From positions 1,247,609-1,311,608 of the forward strand of contig MU004199.1 in assembly GCA_010093605.1 (NCBI GenBank): DNA of 64,000 bases, given 5' to 3'. Shown one piece after another: positions 22,735-34,698 of this stretch. A program made the position numbers and the translations under genes. Origin of the DNA: Lophium mytilinum. Taxonomy: Eukaryota; Ascomycota; Dothideomycetes; Mytilinidiales; Mytilinidiaceae. The notes beneath the pieces were generated by a model. That model did not search any database. It was not told the DNA's origin and saw only the letters and a list, made by a program, of their open reading frames with translations. Every line of letters starts with the position of its first letter. Within the stretch, counting starts at the first letter, position 1.

Positions 22735-25550
22735 ATGTTCACAGATCGTCTTGCATGCCCATGCGGACGTGATGCGCAGTTCCAGAACGTCCATTCACCT
22801 GGACAAGAGAGAACAACGGTCTGCGTGAACGGTGCCGGAGTGCGACATCGCCCAGGTGTGGTCCGACAAGCTGAACCCGCGATGCCCGGGAGGAGGCCGA
22901 CCAGGCCACGCTCTCTACACGGATTGTTAATTCAGCTGCCAAAGCGGCGATGCTTAGGCAGCCTGAGCGGTCGCGCTGGCTCCCGAGGCGGTGATAGTCC
23001 CGTTCGGCTCTTTCTCCCACAGGAATTTGGAGGGTTACCGCAGGGACTGACTTACACATAAGCGAGATATACCTGCAAGACGACGGAGTCGGAGTTGAGG
23101 GACTTGAGCTTGGTATTAGTGATCTTGCTTTTCCAGACCGCGACTACAAATCTAAAAATGGTAAGAGACTGTACTCCATTTCTAATATGCAGAGAATCTC
23201 ATGGTAATTAGCTTTGGAACCACGCAGGTGTTTTCATCAATCGTTAAACCGTGATTCGACCTGACTTCACGTCATGCAACTCCTCAGGTCACCGCGAAGC
23301 CCGCAAACATCGAGGGCATTACCTGTTTAATTGACGCCCGCCCGAGATTGCACTCCTCCGTGTCCTCGAGAACCTAGGCTGCGTGGACCAGCTTAGTTTT
23401 CAGTTCGAAGTCCTCTCTCCCGAGCTTCGTCTCCGCGTCTACTAGTTCCTTGTTCCGAATAACAGTCTTCTGACTATCTGCCCCGGAATGCCTGCAATGA
23501 TTTGGTCCCTCCCGCCCTCGTGTGGTATGCGCTGCGTCGGGCCTAAATCTTCGAAATCCCACCTGTCCAGCCCACTTTCCTGGGAATTTGTTCCTCGTAT
23601 CACCCACTGTCTATTCCCAGGCGTCGCATCTCATATATGCTACCAATTTCATCCGCCTCACCGTCCAACCCCCGTGAAATGTCACATTGGAATACCGAAC
23701 AGGGGCGAGTGGGGCGTGGAATGGGCCAATGTATCAACGCACCATGCCTCGAGCTATTATACTCCTCGATTGACTTCTTACCCGCTTGTATGGTCAAGCG
23801 CCTCTGACGAGTGGAGTTGGTAACCTCAGGTTCGTTTCAATTCAGCTGGGAAGATCTTATCGTCAGATCTCGATTAAGTGATTTTGTGGAGATATGGATG
23901 CAGGATAAGCTGCCAGCTCCGTCATGCTTGTCATCAAGTTCGGCATCATCGTCCCCGAAGTCTGCCTCGGAATCTGCGCCGTCTTCTTTGATTCTTAATG
24001 GTCGTGGTCATGCCCTTCGCCCCCTCGTGGCCCTTTTGCAAACTGGCCACTTCATTACCAGCAGCACTGCTTCAGACAACGGATGCATCATTTCGATCGG
24101 TGACGTCGCGATGCCAAATTGCGAGAGTTGTACACCGACACCGTACGCTGGCTCCCATGGCCTACTGACAAGATACTTGTGCAGTGTTGATTGGAGCCCC
24201 TGGCCGGACTTTGGGTAGTGGATGATGTCGCATCTGGTGATACCGAAGCCTGGCTTTCAGCGGCATTGAAGCTCATGGTCCAATTTTCCCAGGGGCAATA
24301 TAATCCTGGGAAGAAAGTTGTATCCAGCCATACCAATTCGCGGGAAGGCCGTAAGCCGCAAATTCGAGCTGATTCGCTAAGGAAATGGGAAAAGCCATGA
24401 TGATACACAGAGGAAGTTCTAGATGCCGAAATATAAGTGAGATGCAGTACGGACTAGGATTGGAAGAGAAGGCATTGTAAGCGGTGCACAAGAGTAAGAT
24501 ATGCCATCGCTCGATAACGGTGGCACATATGGCACGGCAATGAGGGGGTGCTAGTTGAGCAAAGAATGGAATTAGCTTATCCGAGGGATGCTCTTTGGTC
24601 TATAAGCAGAACAGACATGTACGGTACGAAATTCCAGGCGGCATGGCTTTTGAGAAGGTATGTTCCGACTGCTACAATAGGACGTCGTCGGATTGATTGT
24701 GTAAGATTTGCGGAAACAACCTTTCAATGCGAGAAGGTGAAGGACACCTCAGCTAGTCGACATCATCGTGGCGGTTCAATGTACGAAATATAGTACCTCG
24801 TCATAAACCAGCATGAACTACCTCATTACTGCTAAGGGTGCTTCGAAGCATTTTAAAGATTTTAGAAGAGCTCAGGAAAGCATTTGGCCGCAGGAAGATA
24901 CCTAGAAGGAGGCGTAGACTTATGTTTATATGAGGAAGCGTGAATATATCGACACAAACCCCGCCTATCTCTTCTTGACATTAGCAACAGTGACGTCCTA
25001 GCTAGTAGACAAGGTCGCTTACAGTGATAATGGGATCAATCAGAGGACGACGTAAAAAGAGGCTCGGCTCGAGGAGAATTTCGTATATGCAATATGATAT
25101 GACCGTTCAGAATCGATAGAACTGAACAGAACCTCTTTGCTATGGATTTGGTGATACCCGTAAAGTCAATTAGCTAGCCAGACGAATGATAGACCACGTG
25201 AATGATTCACACTTAAAATTACCGCAAACACACTCGTAGAGCACATGTTCAGTCATCAGTGATCAAGACGTGACTATCGTACGGGTGAGTCAGGTCGATC
25301 CAACACCAAGCTGTAGATCAGGAAGCTTCAAGATAATCAATGGACCTCGTTTGTTTGTGTTTGGTAATGTGCTTAGGAGGCATTTAATTTGTGATCCGTT
25401 CTTTTTGAGAGAATCGCATTCGACCTCCGGGGCAAGTTTAGTGCACAAAAAAGGACGCCGACCCCCAAGACAGTGATGTGCCCGATTTCATTGTCATGCA
25501 AATCTCGCTCGCACCACCGAGTACCCTGATCCACTGCTACTTGAGTCCGC
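22735..25550. other. Gene-poor region with possible gene relics
   Basis: No intact gene is recognised in 2.8 kb. A plus-strand phrase near 23,400-23,460 reads FEVLSPELRLRVY, a stop, then FLVPN, resembling the LPxELRxxIYxxL start of fungal F-box-like proteins, but nothing after it can be followed. A 135-codon frame at 23,811-24,218 is unassigned. The right end holds the 3' flank of the ribosomal protein gene. Confidence 0.4.
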
Positions 25551-26479
25551 TCAGAACACCATCGCATGCGGTTGCTGGCCCTTGCGTAGGCTGAAGCTCG
25601 AGCCAAGGTAGTGTGACAGGTTATCCACCTTCTTGATGCTGGCCAACAGAGCCTTGTCCACGGCCTTCTGGTCCTCCGCGCGGCCGCTGTCCACCTGCTT
25701 CTTCTAGATACAAGTCAGTATTCAATCCTAACTCCACGCAAGCCTCTCCCCTAGGCACTCGTATGCGCGAGGGGTCCGCATGTTTGACTGACCTCCGGCT
25801 TCTCTCCCTGCTTGAAGAAGGCCTCTTCGCCCTTCGCCTTCGACTCCTTGCCCTTTGTGAAGTAGCCTTCTTCGGACACCTTCTCTATCACCTTCGAATC
25901 CACACCTTCGATGTTGACGACCGTAGAGGTGCTGAGGACATATCGGTGGTTAACGCGCCGCAGAGGAACTCCGTTAACTTTGAAGGGTCCAGTGACGAGG
26001 AGAGCACCGCCGGTGAGCTGCTTGAGGACTAGCGAATAAAGTCAGTATTTAGTCGCACGAATTGGCTAGGAGAGCGTACGGATCACGCGCTTGCCACGGA
26101 AACGGCCTGCAGAGGCATTGTCAGCGGAGCCAAATGGTGTCCAGGGTGGAATGCCAAATTACCAGCAAGTAATATCAGGACAGTGCCAGGCTTGAGCGAT
26201 TCGCGGTACTTGGTGGGGTGGAGGGTCTTGCGGGTCTGCGGGATTGCACTGTTAGCCATGCTCGTCGGCGTGCGTTGTGTCTGGCGGAATTTCTGGCTGC
26301 TGGTGTATTCGAGGCGCAATCCGCGATCCAGGCGGCCAAAATCGGGGCAGCATGAGGCGCCAGCAACAGTAGGAATTGGGACTTCTCGTTCTAGGACTCC
26401 ATCGCGATGGTGTGCGTACCTTCTTGGGTTGAGTGTCATCCTCCGCAGGGTAGTACTTCGAGGCCTTCGTTGTCGACAT
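25551..26479 (-). CDS. RPL6: Large-subunit ribosomal protein eL6 (L6), five exons
   Basis: Exons 26,420-26,479, 26,163-26,235, 26,080-26,106, 25,793-26,028 and 25,551-25,703 (complement) give 182 residues, in the normal range for fungal eL6. The N-terminus [20 protein letters not shown] is the classic start. Conserved parts follow: [19 protein letters not shown] (the KOW-like beta-barrel), [20 protein letters not shown], and [17 protein letters not shown]; a basic C-terminal extension ends in HAMVF. Introns are 184, 56, 51 and 89 nt. Exon 3 is only 27 nt. The protein is a structural part of the 60S subunit. The many introns near the 5' end are typical of highly expressed fungal ribosomal protein genes. 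Confidence 0.95.
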
Positions 26480-27422
26480 TGTGAAGGACTAGTGGGCGGT
26501 CCTGGACACGCTCAAGGTCAGCATACGAGAAAGGCAGCGGTGTATTCGGACGCGGACGCGACATACCTGAGCTTCTCCCGATTGTGGTGGTGTTGGGGTT
26601 GGGCACTGGCTGGCGACGTTATTGTGAGATGCGATTTTGGAGTGGGAGCTCGCCTCGTGGGCAGCGCTAGGGCCGAATGGGGCAAAGCGCCATTGATTTC
26701 AGAGATCCACGGATGTTCCCAACTCGACTCTCAGGACTCTCGAGACTCTGCCTTCAATTCACCAGTCTCACTCCCGGCGCACAACTCAGACCGCACACCT
26801 CAGCTGATGATAGATCGCTAACAGTCGTCATCGCGATCAGAGGCGCGACTCCACACACGATATTCCTGGCGATTCAACCGCATGACTGCGGCACCAATGC
26901 CTATTGCTCCAAAGGACGACAATTTGCCTGCTCTGTTCAGTTTCATCCGCCGTACTACGGAGCGCGTCCATTATAGATTGCACGTTGCTATCCTCTCTAA
27001 AAACACGCATATGCGTTTCGCGACATTTGTGGTGCCGCCATGGTTTGACGTGATCGGAGAAGCGGTGAAACGTTCTTCCCGGGTAGTGTTGCAAATGACG
27101 ACCACTCCTCAGCCCCCGCTGACTCCCCTCTTCTCTTCAATTGAATCCTAGCCTCGCCCCTCTAGACTGTTATCGGGCAAGAAGCAAATCTGTCACTCGT
27201 GACCGCTATGTACAGCTGAAAATACCTGCCCTCACCGACACCCTGGCGAACCCACGACGGCTCAAGGTCTTCCTAGTTGCGCTCCTCCTCTTCCTTTGCA
27301 TCTCCGCCATCCTGGCTTCCGCTCGATTCGGAGGTCGTCTTACATCTCTTCTTGCCCACGTCAAGCCCACTAGAATTCCCCCGCTCTCATCAGTGCCAGC
27401 GCGCCCACTAGCAACCGCGAGT
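26480..27422. other. Divergent promoter region of eL6 and M3 peptidase genes
   Basis: The two genes are read away from each other, so both promoters lie here. From 27,123 to 27,422 the peptidase frame is already open and encodes a hydrophobic segment but contains no ATG; see the separate entry. No other gene is seen. Confidence 0.55.
27123..27422 (+). other. Open in-frame extension ahead of the M3 peptidase with a hydrophobic segment
   Basis: The peptidase reading frame is open for 100 codons upstream of its first ATG. It contains RRLKVFLVALLLFLCISAIL, a convincing membrane or signal-anchor segment flanked by basic residues, then a proline-rich, arginine-containing linker up to the ATG at 27,423. 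No ATG lies in this stretch, so it could only be translated from a near-cognate start or through an upstream exon whose acceptor lies near 27,123-27,240. It may make a membrane or organelle form of the enzyme. Confidence 0.45.
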
Positions 27423-29869
27423 ATGGCCCCCGCTAAGTACCAGAGGCCGCCCCAGGCTCCGCCCAAGTTCACCGCAACCGAGTCCTCGTTGATCGAGGAT
27501 ACCAAACGTCTGGTAGAGTTACAACTGCTCAATTTGACCTTGCGCCCGACGACACAACTAACCCGATGTAGATAGAGAGATCGCGCGGCGTCCAAGATGG
27601 CATTGTCAGAGATGTCACGCCTGAAACAGCCACCTTCGCCAACGTCACACTTCCAATGGCCCGGGACGACAACAAGATGGCAATTGAGTCGCATATAATT
27701 GGGTTCTACCAAGCTGTTTCGACGGATCAGAAGCTGCGCGACGCATCTACTGAAGCTGAGAGGCTACTTGACGATTTCGGGATCGAGTCGAGTATGCGTG
27801 AAGATGTATACAAACTTGTAGATGCTGCATTCAAGGCTAGCGAGGCGTTAGATCCGGAATCGAAGCGGCTGCTAGAGAAGGACCACAAGAGCTACATCCG
27901 GAACGGACTAGGGGTGTCCGCTGGTCCTAAGCGAGACCGCTTCAAGGAGATCAAAAAGAGGCTGAGTGAAATCAGCATCGGGTTCCAAAAGAACCTCAAT
28001 GAAGAGAATGGCGGGCTCTGGTTCAGCCCAGAGGAACTGGACGGCGTGCCCGAGGATGTCCTCGTCTCGTTGGAGAAGGGCACTGGAGACAACGAGGGAA
28101 AACTTCGACTTACATTCAAGTACCCGGACCTATTCCCAACCCTCAAATATGCAACCAACCCAAAGATACGCCAGAAGCTGTTTGTGGACAATGAGAACAA
28201 GTGCAACCAGAACGTGCCACTTTTCCAAGAGGCAGTCCTTCTTCGTGACGAGGCCGCTCGTATCCTTGGGTACAAGAACCATGCCGAGTTCCGTATCGAG
28301 GACAAGATGGCGAAGACACCGAAGACAGTCGACGACTTTCTCGGTGACCTTCGGACGCGGCTGGCGCCAGGTGGTGTGAAGGAAATCGAGAGACTCCTTG
28401 CTCTGAAGAAAGAGGACATCAAAAACAAGGGCATCAAAGACGCGGACGAGGAGCATTACTATCTTTGGGATCATCGCTACTATGACAGACTGTTGCTGGA
28501 GCGCGACTACTCACTAGATCAACAGAAGATAACTGAATACTTTCCATTGCAAACAACTATTCGAGGTATGCTTCAAATCTTCGAGGAACTTTTTGGTCTT
28601 GTATTCGTAGAAATCAAAGGCGAAGAACGTGACAAGATTGCCGAAACCGGCAAGGGGTCGGACATTGTGTGGCATGAAGACGTCCAACTCTTCAGCGTCT
28701 GGGACGATGAGGGAGAAGGCAGTGGCTTTGTAGGATATCTTTACTTGGACTTGTTTCCCCGCGAGGGGAAATACGGTCACGCAGCTAATTTCAACCTACA
28801 GCCGGTAAGAGCAACACCTGGTTGGCAGCACTGTGGACTTTGACAATGCTGATTTGCTACTAGGGCTACATCGACGAGAATGGCAAACGACGCTATCCCG
28901 CCACCGCGCTGGTGTGCAATTTCTCTAAACCGACACCGAAAAAGCCTAGCTTGTTGAAGCACGAAGAGGTCGTCACCCTCTTCCATGAACTAGGCCACGG
29001 AATTCATGACCTAGTGTCGAGGACTATTTACTCACGTTTCCACGGTATGTAGCCCTTTTTTTTGGATATAGATTGAGCGTTTGACCTAATTTGCTGCGGT
29101 TAGGTACGAGCACCGTGAGAGATTTCGTGGAAGCTCCTAGGTAATTGCAAAGATGATAGCCACTGTTGGTGATGATTACTGACGATTTGGGCAGCCAAAT
29201 GCTTGAGAACTGGTGCTGGACTCCATCCCAGCTCAAGTCCCTTAGCTACCACTATTCATACTTGTCTCCCGAGTATGAAGCGGCATACGCGGAAAGCTCT
29301 GGGGATACCAAGAGGCCGGAAGAGGCTATTCCTGACGAGCTGATCAGCAACCTCATCAGTACGAAACACATCAACGATGCTCTGTTCAACCTCCGACAGC
29401 TGCACTTCGGCATCTTCGACATGACAGTGCATGAGCCCGAGAGCCACGAAGACATCAAGCAACTCAAGCTATCGGAGACGTACAACAAGCTGCGCAAGGA
29501 GATCTCGAAGCTCGACGGCCCAGAGCTTCTTAACGGAGGGAGCTGGGGATGGGGCAACGGACAGGCCACTTTCGGCCACCTCATCGGTGGATACGATGCT
29601 GGTAAGAACTTGACAGGCTGCTTTGGATGACGACGGCGTCGCTAACGTAGACAGGATACTACGGGTACCTCAGCTCGCAGGTGTACTCGGCCGACATGTT
29701 CTACACGGTATTCAAGGCCAACCCGATGAATGGCAAAGAGGGGCGCCGGTATAGGCACACGGTGCTCGAGCGTGGCGGGAGCCAGGAAGAGATGCAGACG
29801 CTGGAGGATTTCCTTGGACGCAAGCCGAGCACGGAAGCGTTCTACAAGGAGCTGGGCTTGAGTGGGTAA
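27423..29869 (+). CDS. M3-family metallopeptidase (saccharolysin / thimet oligopeptidase type), six exons
   Basis: Exons 27,423-27,512, 27,572-28,804, 28,864-29,044, 29,104-29,140, 29,195-29,601 and 29,655-29,869 give 720 residues, close to yeast Prd1. The start APAKYQRPPQAPPKFTATES fits the cytosolic form. The zinc site is complete: HELGH at 482-486, and the third ligand E511 in DFVEAPSQMLENW, 29 residues after the first histidine as in thimet oligopeptidase. Further family signatures are GYLYLDLFPREGKYGHAANF ahead of the site and GGYDAGYYGYLSSQVYSADMF near the end. It cleaves short peptides, for example products of the proteasome or mitochondrial proteases. Introns are 53-59 nt. The upstream open frame may add a hydrophobic N-terminus. 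The gene symbol is left blank because prd1 orthology was not tested. Confidence 0.95.
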
Positions 29870-30752
29870 GCGGAGGCGGACATGGGGCGGGGCCTCGGGG
29901 CAGCCGCCGACGCGAGATGACCCGCGGGCACATAGTGAATCATTTCTAAGATACAATGCGGTACTACCGGCGCTGGCGATGCCCGCCTGATTGGTGACTT
30001 TTGTTATGCCAGCGACGGCCCGCGAGTGCGTTCGTCAGGCCTGGGCTCGGCGCCAGCATGCTCCGCCTTGCGATTTGCCCTCTCCCAGGTCCCAGGCGTC
30101 ATGGGCCGGGTTGTGATGATCTCCCGGGCAGCGACACAGCGGGGGCCGAGGCGGCAGCGGTGCTGTCTCCCGCATGAGGATGGTGGCAAGCCAGAATAGG
30201 ATTCCAGACATCACACCTACGCCGTGTGCTCCGCGGCGGACAGGCGGACATGCGCCCCGCCCCAGAGACGTCCCGTGGCAGCGCGTCAGGATGGTGCGGC
30301 TGCGGCTGACTGCTAGCGATGTGACAGCTAGCGATGCGGGAGATAGCTCCGTCCATACAGCAGCGCAGGGCGTAGAAAGGGCCTGGGGCGATGCGCGGCA
30401 ACATAAATCATATGTGTGGCCGCTTCGGAGGTTTAGCCCGCTAAAACTCCACCACATCCATATTCCAACACCACCAACGCGCCCGGCACGGCGGGCGCTC
30501 GAGGGCTCTGCTCTGCACTGCTCTGCTTGCTCTTCTCTGCTCCCGAGTTCGACGACTGCCCCGGCGCTGCGGGATCACGTGGGCTCGCGTTGAGGCGACA
30601 GAGCCTTGGACGCAAGTTGCAAGCCACGGCTGCTCGCCTGCGCTTCTGTCCAGCCCCGTCTTCTGCACTCAGCGGCTCGCGACAATCCTTCCCAACCCGG
30701 CGGCCTTAGTCATTCAATCGCCGGCCATCTTCAAACGCTGTGCGCCCAAACA
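29870..30752. other. Intergenic region
   Basis: It holds the 3' end of the peptidase gene and the promoter of the Zn2Cys6 regulator. The 139- to 140-codon frames on both strands overlap one another and look like chance frames in GC-rich DNA. Confidence 0.5.
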
Positions 30753-32903
30753 ATGTCCTTTCCCCCCATCCTCCCCGCCCCCAGTCCCCACAACGCCCCC
30801 AGCCCCGAAGCACCCCCTTCACCCAAGGGCAGGAAGCGGCGCACTCCTGGCCATGTGTCGCTGAACGCATGCACCGCCTGTAAGAGGGCGCGTGCCAAGG
30901 TAGGCCCCCCGAGATCCGCTACCATGCGAGCCGGTGCTAACGGCTAGCTACGCAGTGCGACGGCGAGGACCCCGAGCCGTGCAGCAGATGTGTCGCGCGT
31001 GATATGGCCGATCGGTGCCACTACGAAGTCCATGTTAAGACGGCCAAGGAGGAGATGGTCCGGCGCATCAAGACGCTCGAGCAGCAGAACGCCGAGCTGC
31101 TGGGCTCCATGGAGGAGCGGGAGCGCGCCATGCGCGAGAAGGATTCCTGGATTCACTCTTTCTTCAACGCCCTAAAGGAAGGCGAACGCGGCCCCGAGGT
31201 CGTGGCCATGTTGCAGGCGGGTCAGTCGTACGAGCAGATTGTGGAATGGCTTGGGCAGCCCCCTTACGCCGGGATCACACATCTGTCCCCCTCCTCCGAG
31301 TCCCGACTGTCGCGCATGGCCAGGAACGCTGGCGCTCGAGACATAGCCGCGAGCTCGACAGCCTACGAGACTGCGATGGACCTTGATTCGAGCCTAGAGG
31401 GCCAGGATTCTGTGAAATGGACCACGGTCGACGTCACCAATGCTCAGAGCCACCACCTCATGGCTCTGTATTTCACCTGGATCCACCCTGTGCACATGCT
31501 TTTTAGTGAGGACCACTTCATGGGCAGCTTCCAGCAGGGCAGTAATACATACTGCTCCGTTTCTCTATTCAACGCCATATGCGCCATGGGATGTCTCTTC
31601 ATGATGGACCGGGAGAACCAGAGGGCGAGTACCAGTGTTTTGTTTGACCGTTTCCTTAAGGAAGCACGAAAAGAAGTTGGTATGGAGGACCGAACAAGAC
31701 CCACCTTTGCCTCCACCTATGCTGTTCTCTTTCTGATTGGAATCAGTTCCGGAGAGGCCCGCAAGGCCTCCGCCTACCTTCGCCTCGCCGCGGAATCGGT
31801 ACTCCATGTAGATTCTTCGAAATACGACCCAGCAGCCCTAGAAATTACTTCATGGGGCATCCACACCTTGAACATCTCTTGGGCTGGCTTCACTTACCAG
31901 AAGCCGTTTGCCCCAGTCTCATCGAAAGTAACCGTGTTCAAGAACGTCAAATTTGATACAAACCAGGATTTCTGGCAACCCTATCAGTATCCCGCAGATG
32001 TCACAACAACCAAGGTGCACAGCCATGCCATTCGAACTGCCAAGGAGCTGGCTGGGCTTAATCGGATCATCATGAACACGATCAATGTTTATTGTGGAAG
32101 CCGCGGGCCAGTCACTGCGCAGTCGATCTTGAAACTATACCGGAAGTACTTGGAGTGGAAAGCTAGCTTACCCAGTATCTTGGACATTGACGACGAGGGC
32201 TCCCAAAAGCTTCCACATGTCTATTTTCTTCAGTGCGCATTCCCCGCATAGTACAGAGAGCAAGCTGACTTTTCCCAGTGCATACTATCATGTCGCCCTT
32301 TGTCAGCTCTTCCAGCCCCTCCTGTATCATGGGTTTTCCGAGGCGACTCTTGACCATATTAGGAGCATCACGGTCCAGACGGCTCAGGACGGGTTTAAAA
32401 TCCTCCAGTCTTACCAGGAATCATGGTCATGCCGCTATCAAGTGCCTCTCCAACTGTTTTGCCTCGTCCATATCTGCGATGCATTAGTCCGTTTCGATAC
32501 TCCAGGGGTAGATAAGTCGGAACTCGCTGAATTCTGTCTGAAAGGACTGCACGAAGCAGCACCCTCCTTTTCTTTCGTGGGGCCGTTACAATTCATGTTC
32601 CTCCAGACAGTTCGCGAGCAGGGCGTAGCTACGCCGGCCAATTTACATGAGCTGATGGGTGGTCAGACACACTATGGACCGGAAGATTTGCTTGATGCCT
32701 GCGAGAGGGTTACATACTCACAACCAATCGAAATACTGCTCCAGCGAATTGACCCTGGGATTTCGGCAGATTTCGAACCCGAGTGGCAAGAATTTATTGA
32801 GTCTCATGGCTCTGGCGGCGAGGGAAGTAATGACGACGCAAAAGCGGTAAACTCATTGCAACAGGCAAGCCGATCCATGCAAATAGGTTCTTTCGTGAAC
32901 TGA
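30753..32903 (+). CDS. Zn(II)2Cys6 fungal transcription factor, three exons
   Basis: Exons 30,753-30,899, 30,956-32,232 and 32,279-32,903 (introns 56 and 46 nt) give 682 residues. The binuclear zinc cluster has all six cysteines, at 40, 43, 50, 58, 61 and 70 (CTACKRARAKC, then CSRC and C70). The first intron splits the cluster exactly before the third cysteine, a common place in this family. Residues about 73-112 (TLEQQNAELLGSMEERERAM) form a coiled-coil dimerisation linker. The middle region, from about 180 to 480, has the fungal-specific transcription factor domain pattern, including YFTWIHPVHMLFSEDHFMG and the YFLHAYYHVALCQLF junction made by intron 2. It should bind DNA as a nuclear dimer; its targets are unknown. 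Confidence 0.93.
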
Positions 32904-33693
32904 GCCCATGAGCATCTAGGCTTCCCAACTGAGCCCCCGGCTGTTCTGTCAAGGCAATGCAGCCAATTCTATGTGTGCCAGCGCATAGGTCGACGTTTTC
33001 GTCGGTGGAACCCTCTCTAAAGCACGCACCTAGTCGCCAGACATAACGTCGACGACTAGTATTGAGGTTTGTCGTGCTGAAGTCGGTATGGCTGGGCCAC
33101 GCTGCAGGAAGGGCCGTCCGAGGCCTGAAAAATTCATTGGGTAGGGATCACAGGCAAATGATTCTTCCTGAAGGTCAGTTACCCAGCAGATTAATGCCAC
33201 GGCGGGGGAAGATGAGGCTTTTGTATCCTCGCAGTACAACACATCAGGCTAGGAAAGCGGAAAGCGCGCCTGCCGCAGCGGAAGTAACTCCGACTACCTA
33301 CTACCTGCAACTGCCTGCCGCCTTGGTGATGTTTTGAGTTTGGTGACCTAAACGATACACACACAGAATACGTTGAATGTATTGTAACAGTAATGGGTAT
33401 TTTGCCTACGTGAAAGCTACTATTAAGGTGACAGGCCATGAGTCTGGCACTGGTTCGCCATTACTTGGGTATCTCCACAGTATCTAGGAGATCAAGTGGC
33501 GATGTCGAGCTTCAAGTACAAAGGTAGTGTGAGTCAGACTACCTCTTGACTAATTAGCCAGACTACCGGCGTCGAGTGAGCAAGTTGGAGCCAAGCAGTA
33601 GTAAGTCCGTGTGCCCAGACGTATGGCCCCGTACTGTAGCTTACCAATGGGTACTCAAAAGGATTCGCGCTTCTGAGTTCATGCATGGAGCGA
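32904..33693. other. Convergent intergenic region with a dispersed repeat
   Basis: The transcription factor and the DUF3669-like gene converge here, so this is 3' flank for both. Apart from copy 2 of the dispersed 200-bp repeat, nothing is recognised. Confidence 0.5.
33440..33660 (+). repeat. Dispersed repeat, copy 2 (about 200 bp)
   Basis: It resembles 17,430-17,640 in direct orientation, 16 kb away. The best matching blocks are GGCGATGTCGA, TCTTGACTAA, GTCGAGTGAGCAA and TGGAGCCAAGCAGTA. It ends about 35 bp before the stop of the DUF3669-like gene, so part of it may lie in that gene's 3' untranslated region. Confidence 0.6.
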
Positions 33694-34698
33694 TTACGTT
33701 TGATCTCTCTTCTCCCTTTCCATAATCTCTCTTTTCCTTCTTAGCCGATCCATAGCACATTCCTCAATCTTGTCCATCAAGAGCAATGGTAAGGTTTCGT
33801 ATGGGCTTTGTGCGCCTAGTAGGCGGTAACTAGTTGCGAGGAATCGAATGCGAAAGCCTTCCCACAAGTCTTGGTCCTCGATCGCCGTACTGTATGGTCT
33901 GGGGTAGTACGGATCGTTGAGGAAGAAGGCATGGCATGCTTGCTCCACCCCAGCTATGTCCATCGTGATCGGTTTGCAGCAGTCGAAGTCGAGTATCCAA
34001 ATAACGTGCTCTCCCAGACCCGTGGACTTGAAGGACGTTGGCAGGCCTGGTTTGCGTGGAGGTGCCAGCACAAATTCGACGTCCGATGCGTCCACTTTCG
34101 CGGCCCAATGCATTACAGCAAGAGCATCGGCCATGGCGTTAGCGTACGCCAGCGTGTCCAGCTGTAGTTGTTCCATTTGATCGATGTGGAGGGGATAATT
34201 CCGGAGGCTGAAGAGTTGAAGTGCTGACTTTGTGGGTCCTGTGCGACGTCGCCTTCGTCCAAGATATGCTCGAATGAGACAGTCCTCATCCGCGCGGTTC
34301 GACTTTGTGAATTCCTTTCGGCTCGGGGGGCAGAATAAGTCCACGAGATAGTCTCGTCCTGGCCGAGGAATTCTAGGGATGCGCTCGGTAACGAGAGACG
34401 TGCAATGGTCCAGGCGCTTTGGAAAGCGATGCGACATCTCCTCCCACCACTTGGAATCAGATTGCTCAATAAGTGCGCGGCATTCAGGTACTAGGTGTGG
34501 CATGGTTGTCGACGTATTGGAAAAGGCGTCGATGATTCTCTGATGCGTTTCGTAGTCGTTGCGCACTGAGCGGCCCGGGTTCATGTCTTCTCTCTTGATC
34601 GCATCGGAGCTGACGGTAGTGTCTCCATCGGAGGCCCAGATACTGCCGCAGTTGCCTTTTCCGATACAGCGAAAGCTAATGCTTGAGCTGGGCAACAT
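33694..34698 (-). CDS. DUF3669-like fungal protein, single exon
   Basis: An uninterrupted 334-residue protein. It starts with ISFRCIGKGNCGSIWAS, a glycine-rich loop like those of kinase-fold proteins, followed by a lysine in AIKRED, then DYETHQRI. The C-terminal half has HVIWILDFDCCKPI and a FFLNDPYYPRP motif, the pattern I associate with the fungal DUF3669 domain (C-terminal part of a kinase-like fold). The canonical HRD and DFG catalytic motifs are absent, although LDFD may stand at the DFG position. These proteins are frequent in filamentous ascomycetes and their function is unknown. It ends in a basic tail (RLRRKREIMEREKRD). The assignment rests on remembered motif patterns. Confidence 0.8.
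   Translation of the reverse strand: MLPSSSISFRCIGKGNCGSIWASDGDTTVSSDAIKREDMNPGRSVRNDYETHQRIIDAFSNTSTTMPHLVPECRALIEQSDSKWWEEMSHRFPKRLDHCTSLVTERIPRIPRPGRDYLVDLFCPPSRKEFTKSNRADEDCLIRAYLGRRRRRTGPTKSALQLFSLRNYPLHIDQMEQLQLDTLAYANAMADALAVMHWAAKVDASDVEFVLAPPRKPGLPTSFKSTGLGEHVIWILDFDCCKPITMDIAGVEQACHAFFLNDPYYPRPYSTAIEDQDLWEGFRIRFLATSYRLLGAQSPYETLPLLLMDKIEECAMDRLRRKREIMEREKRDQT

Noticed and set aside
26183-26821. Plus-strand frame of 212 codons over the eL6 gene
   Set aside because: It overlaps eL6 exon 2 and two introns in antisense, starts in the last base context of an intron and has no domain pattern.
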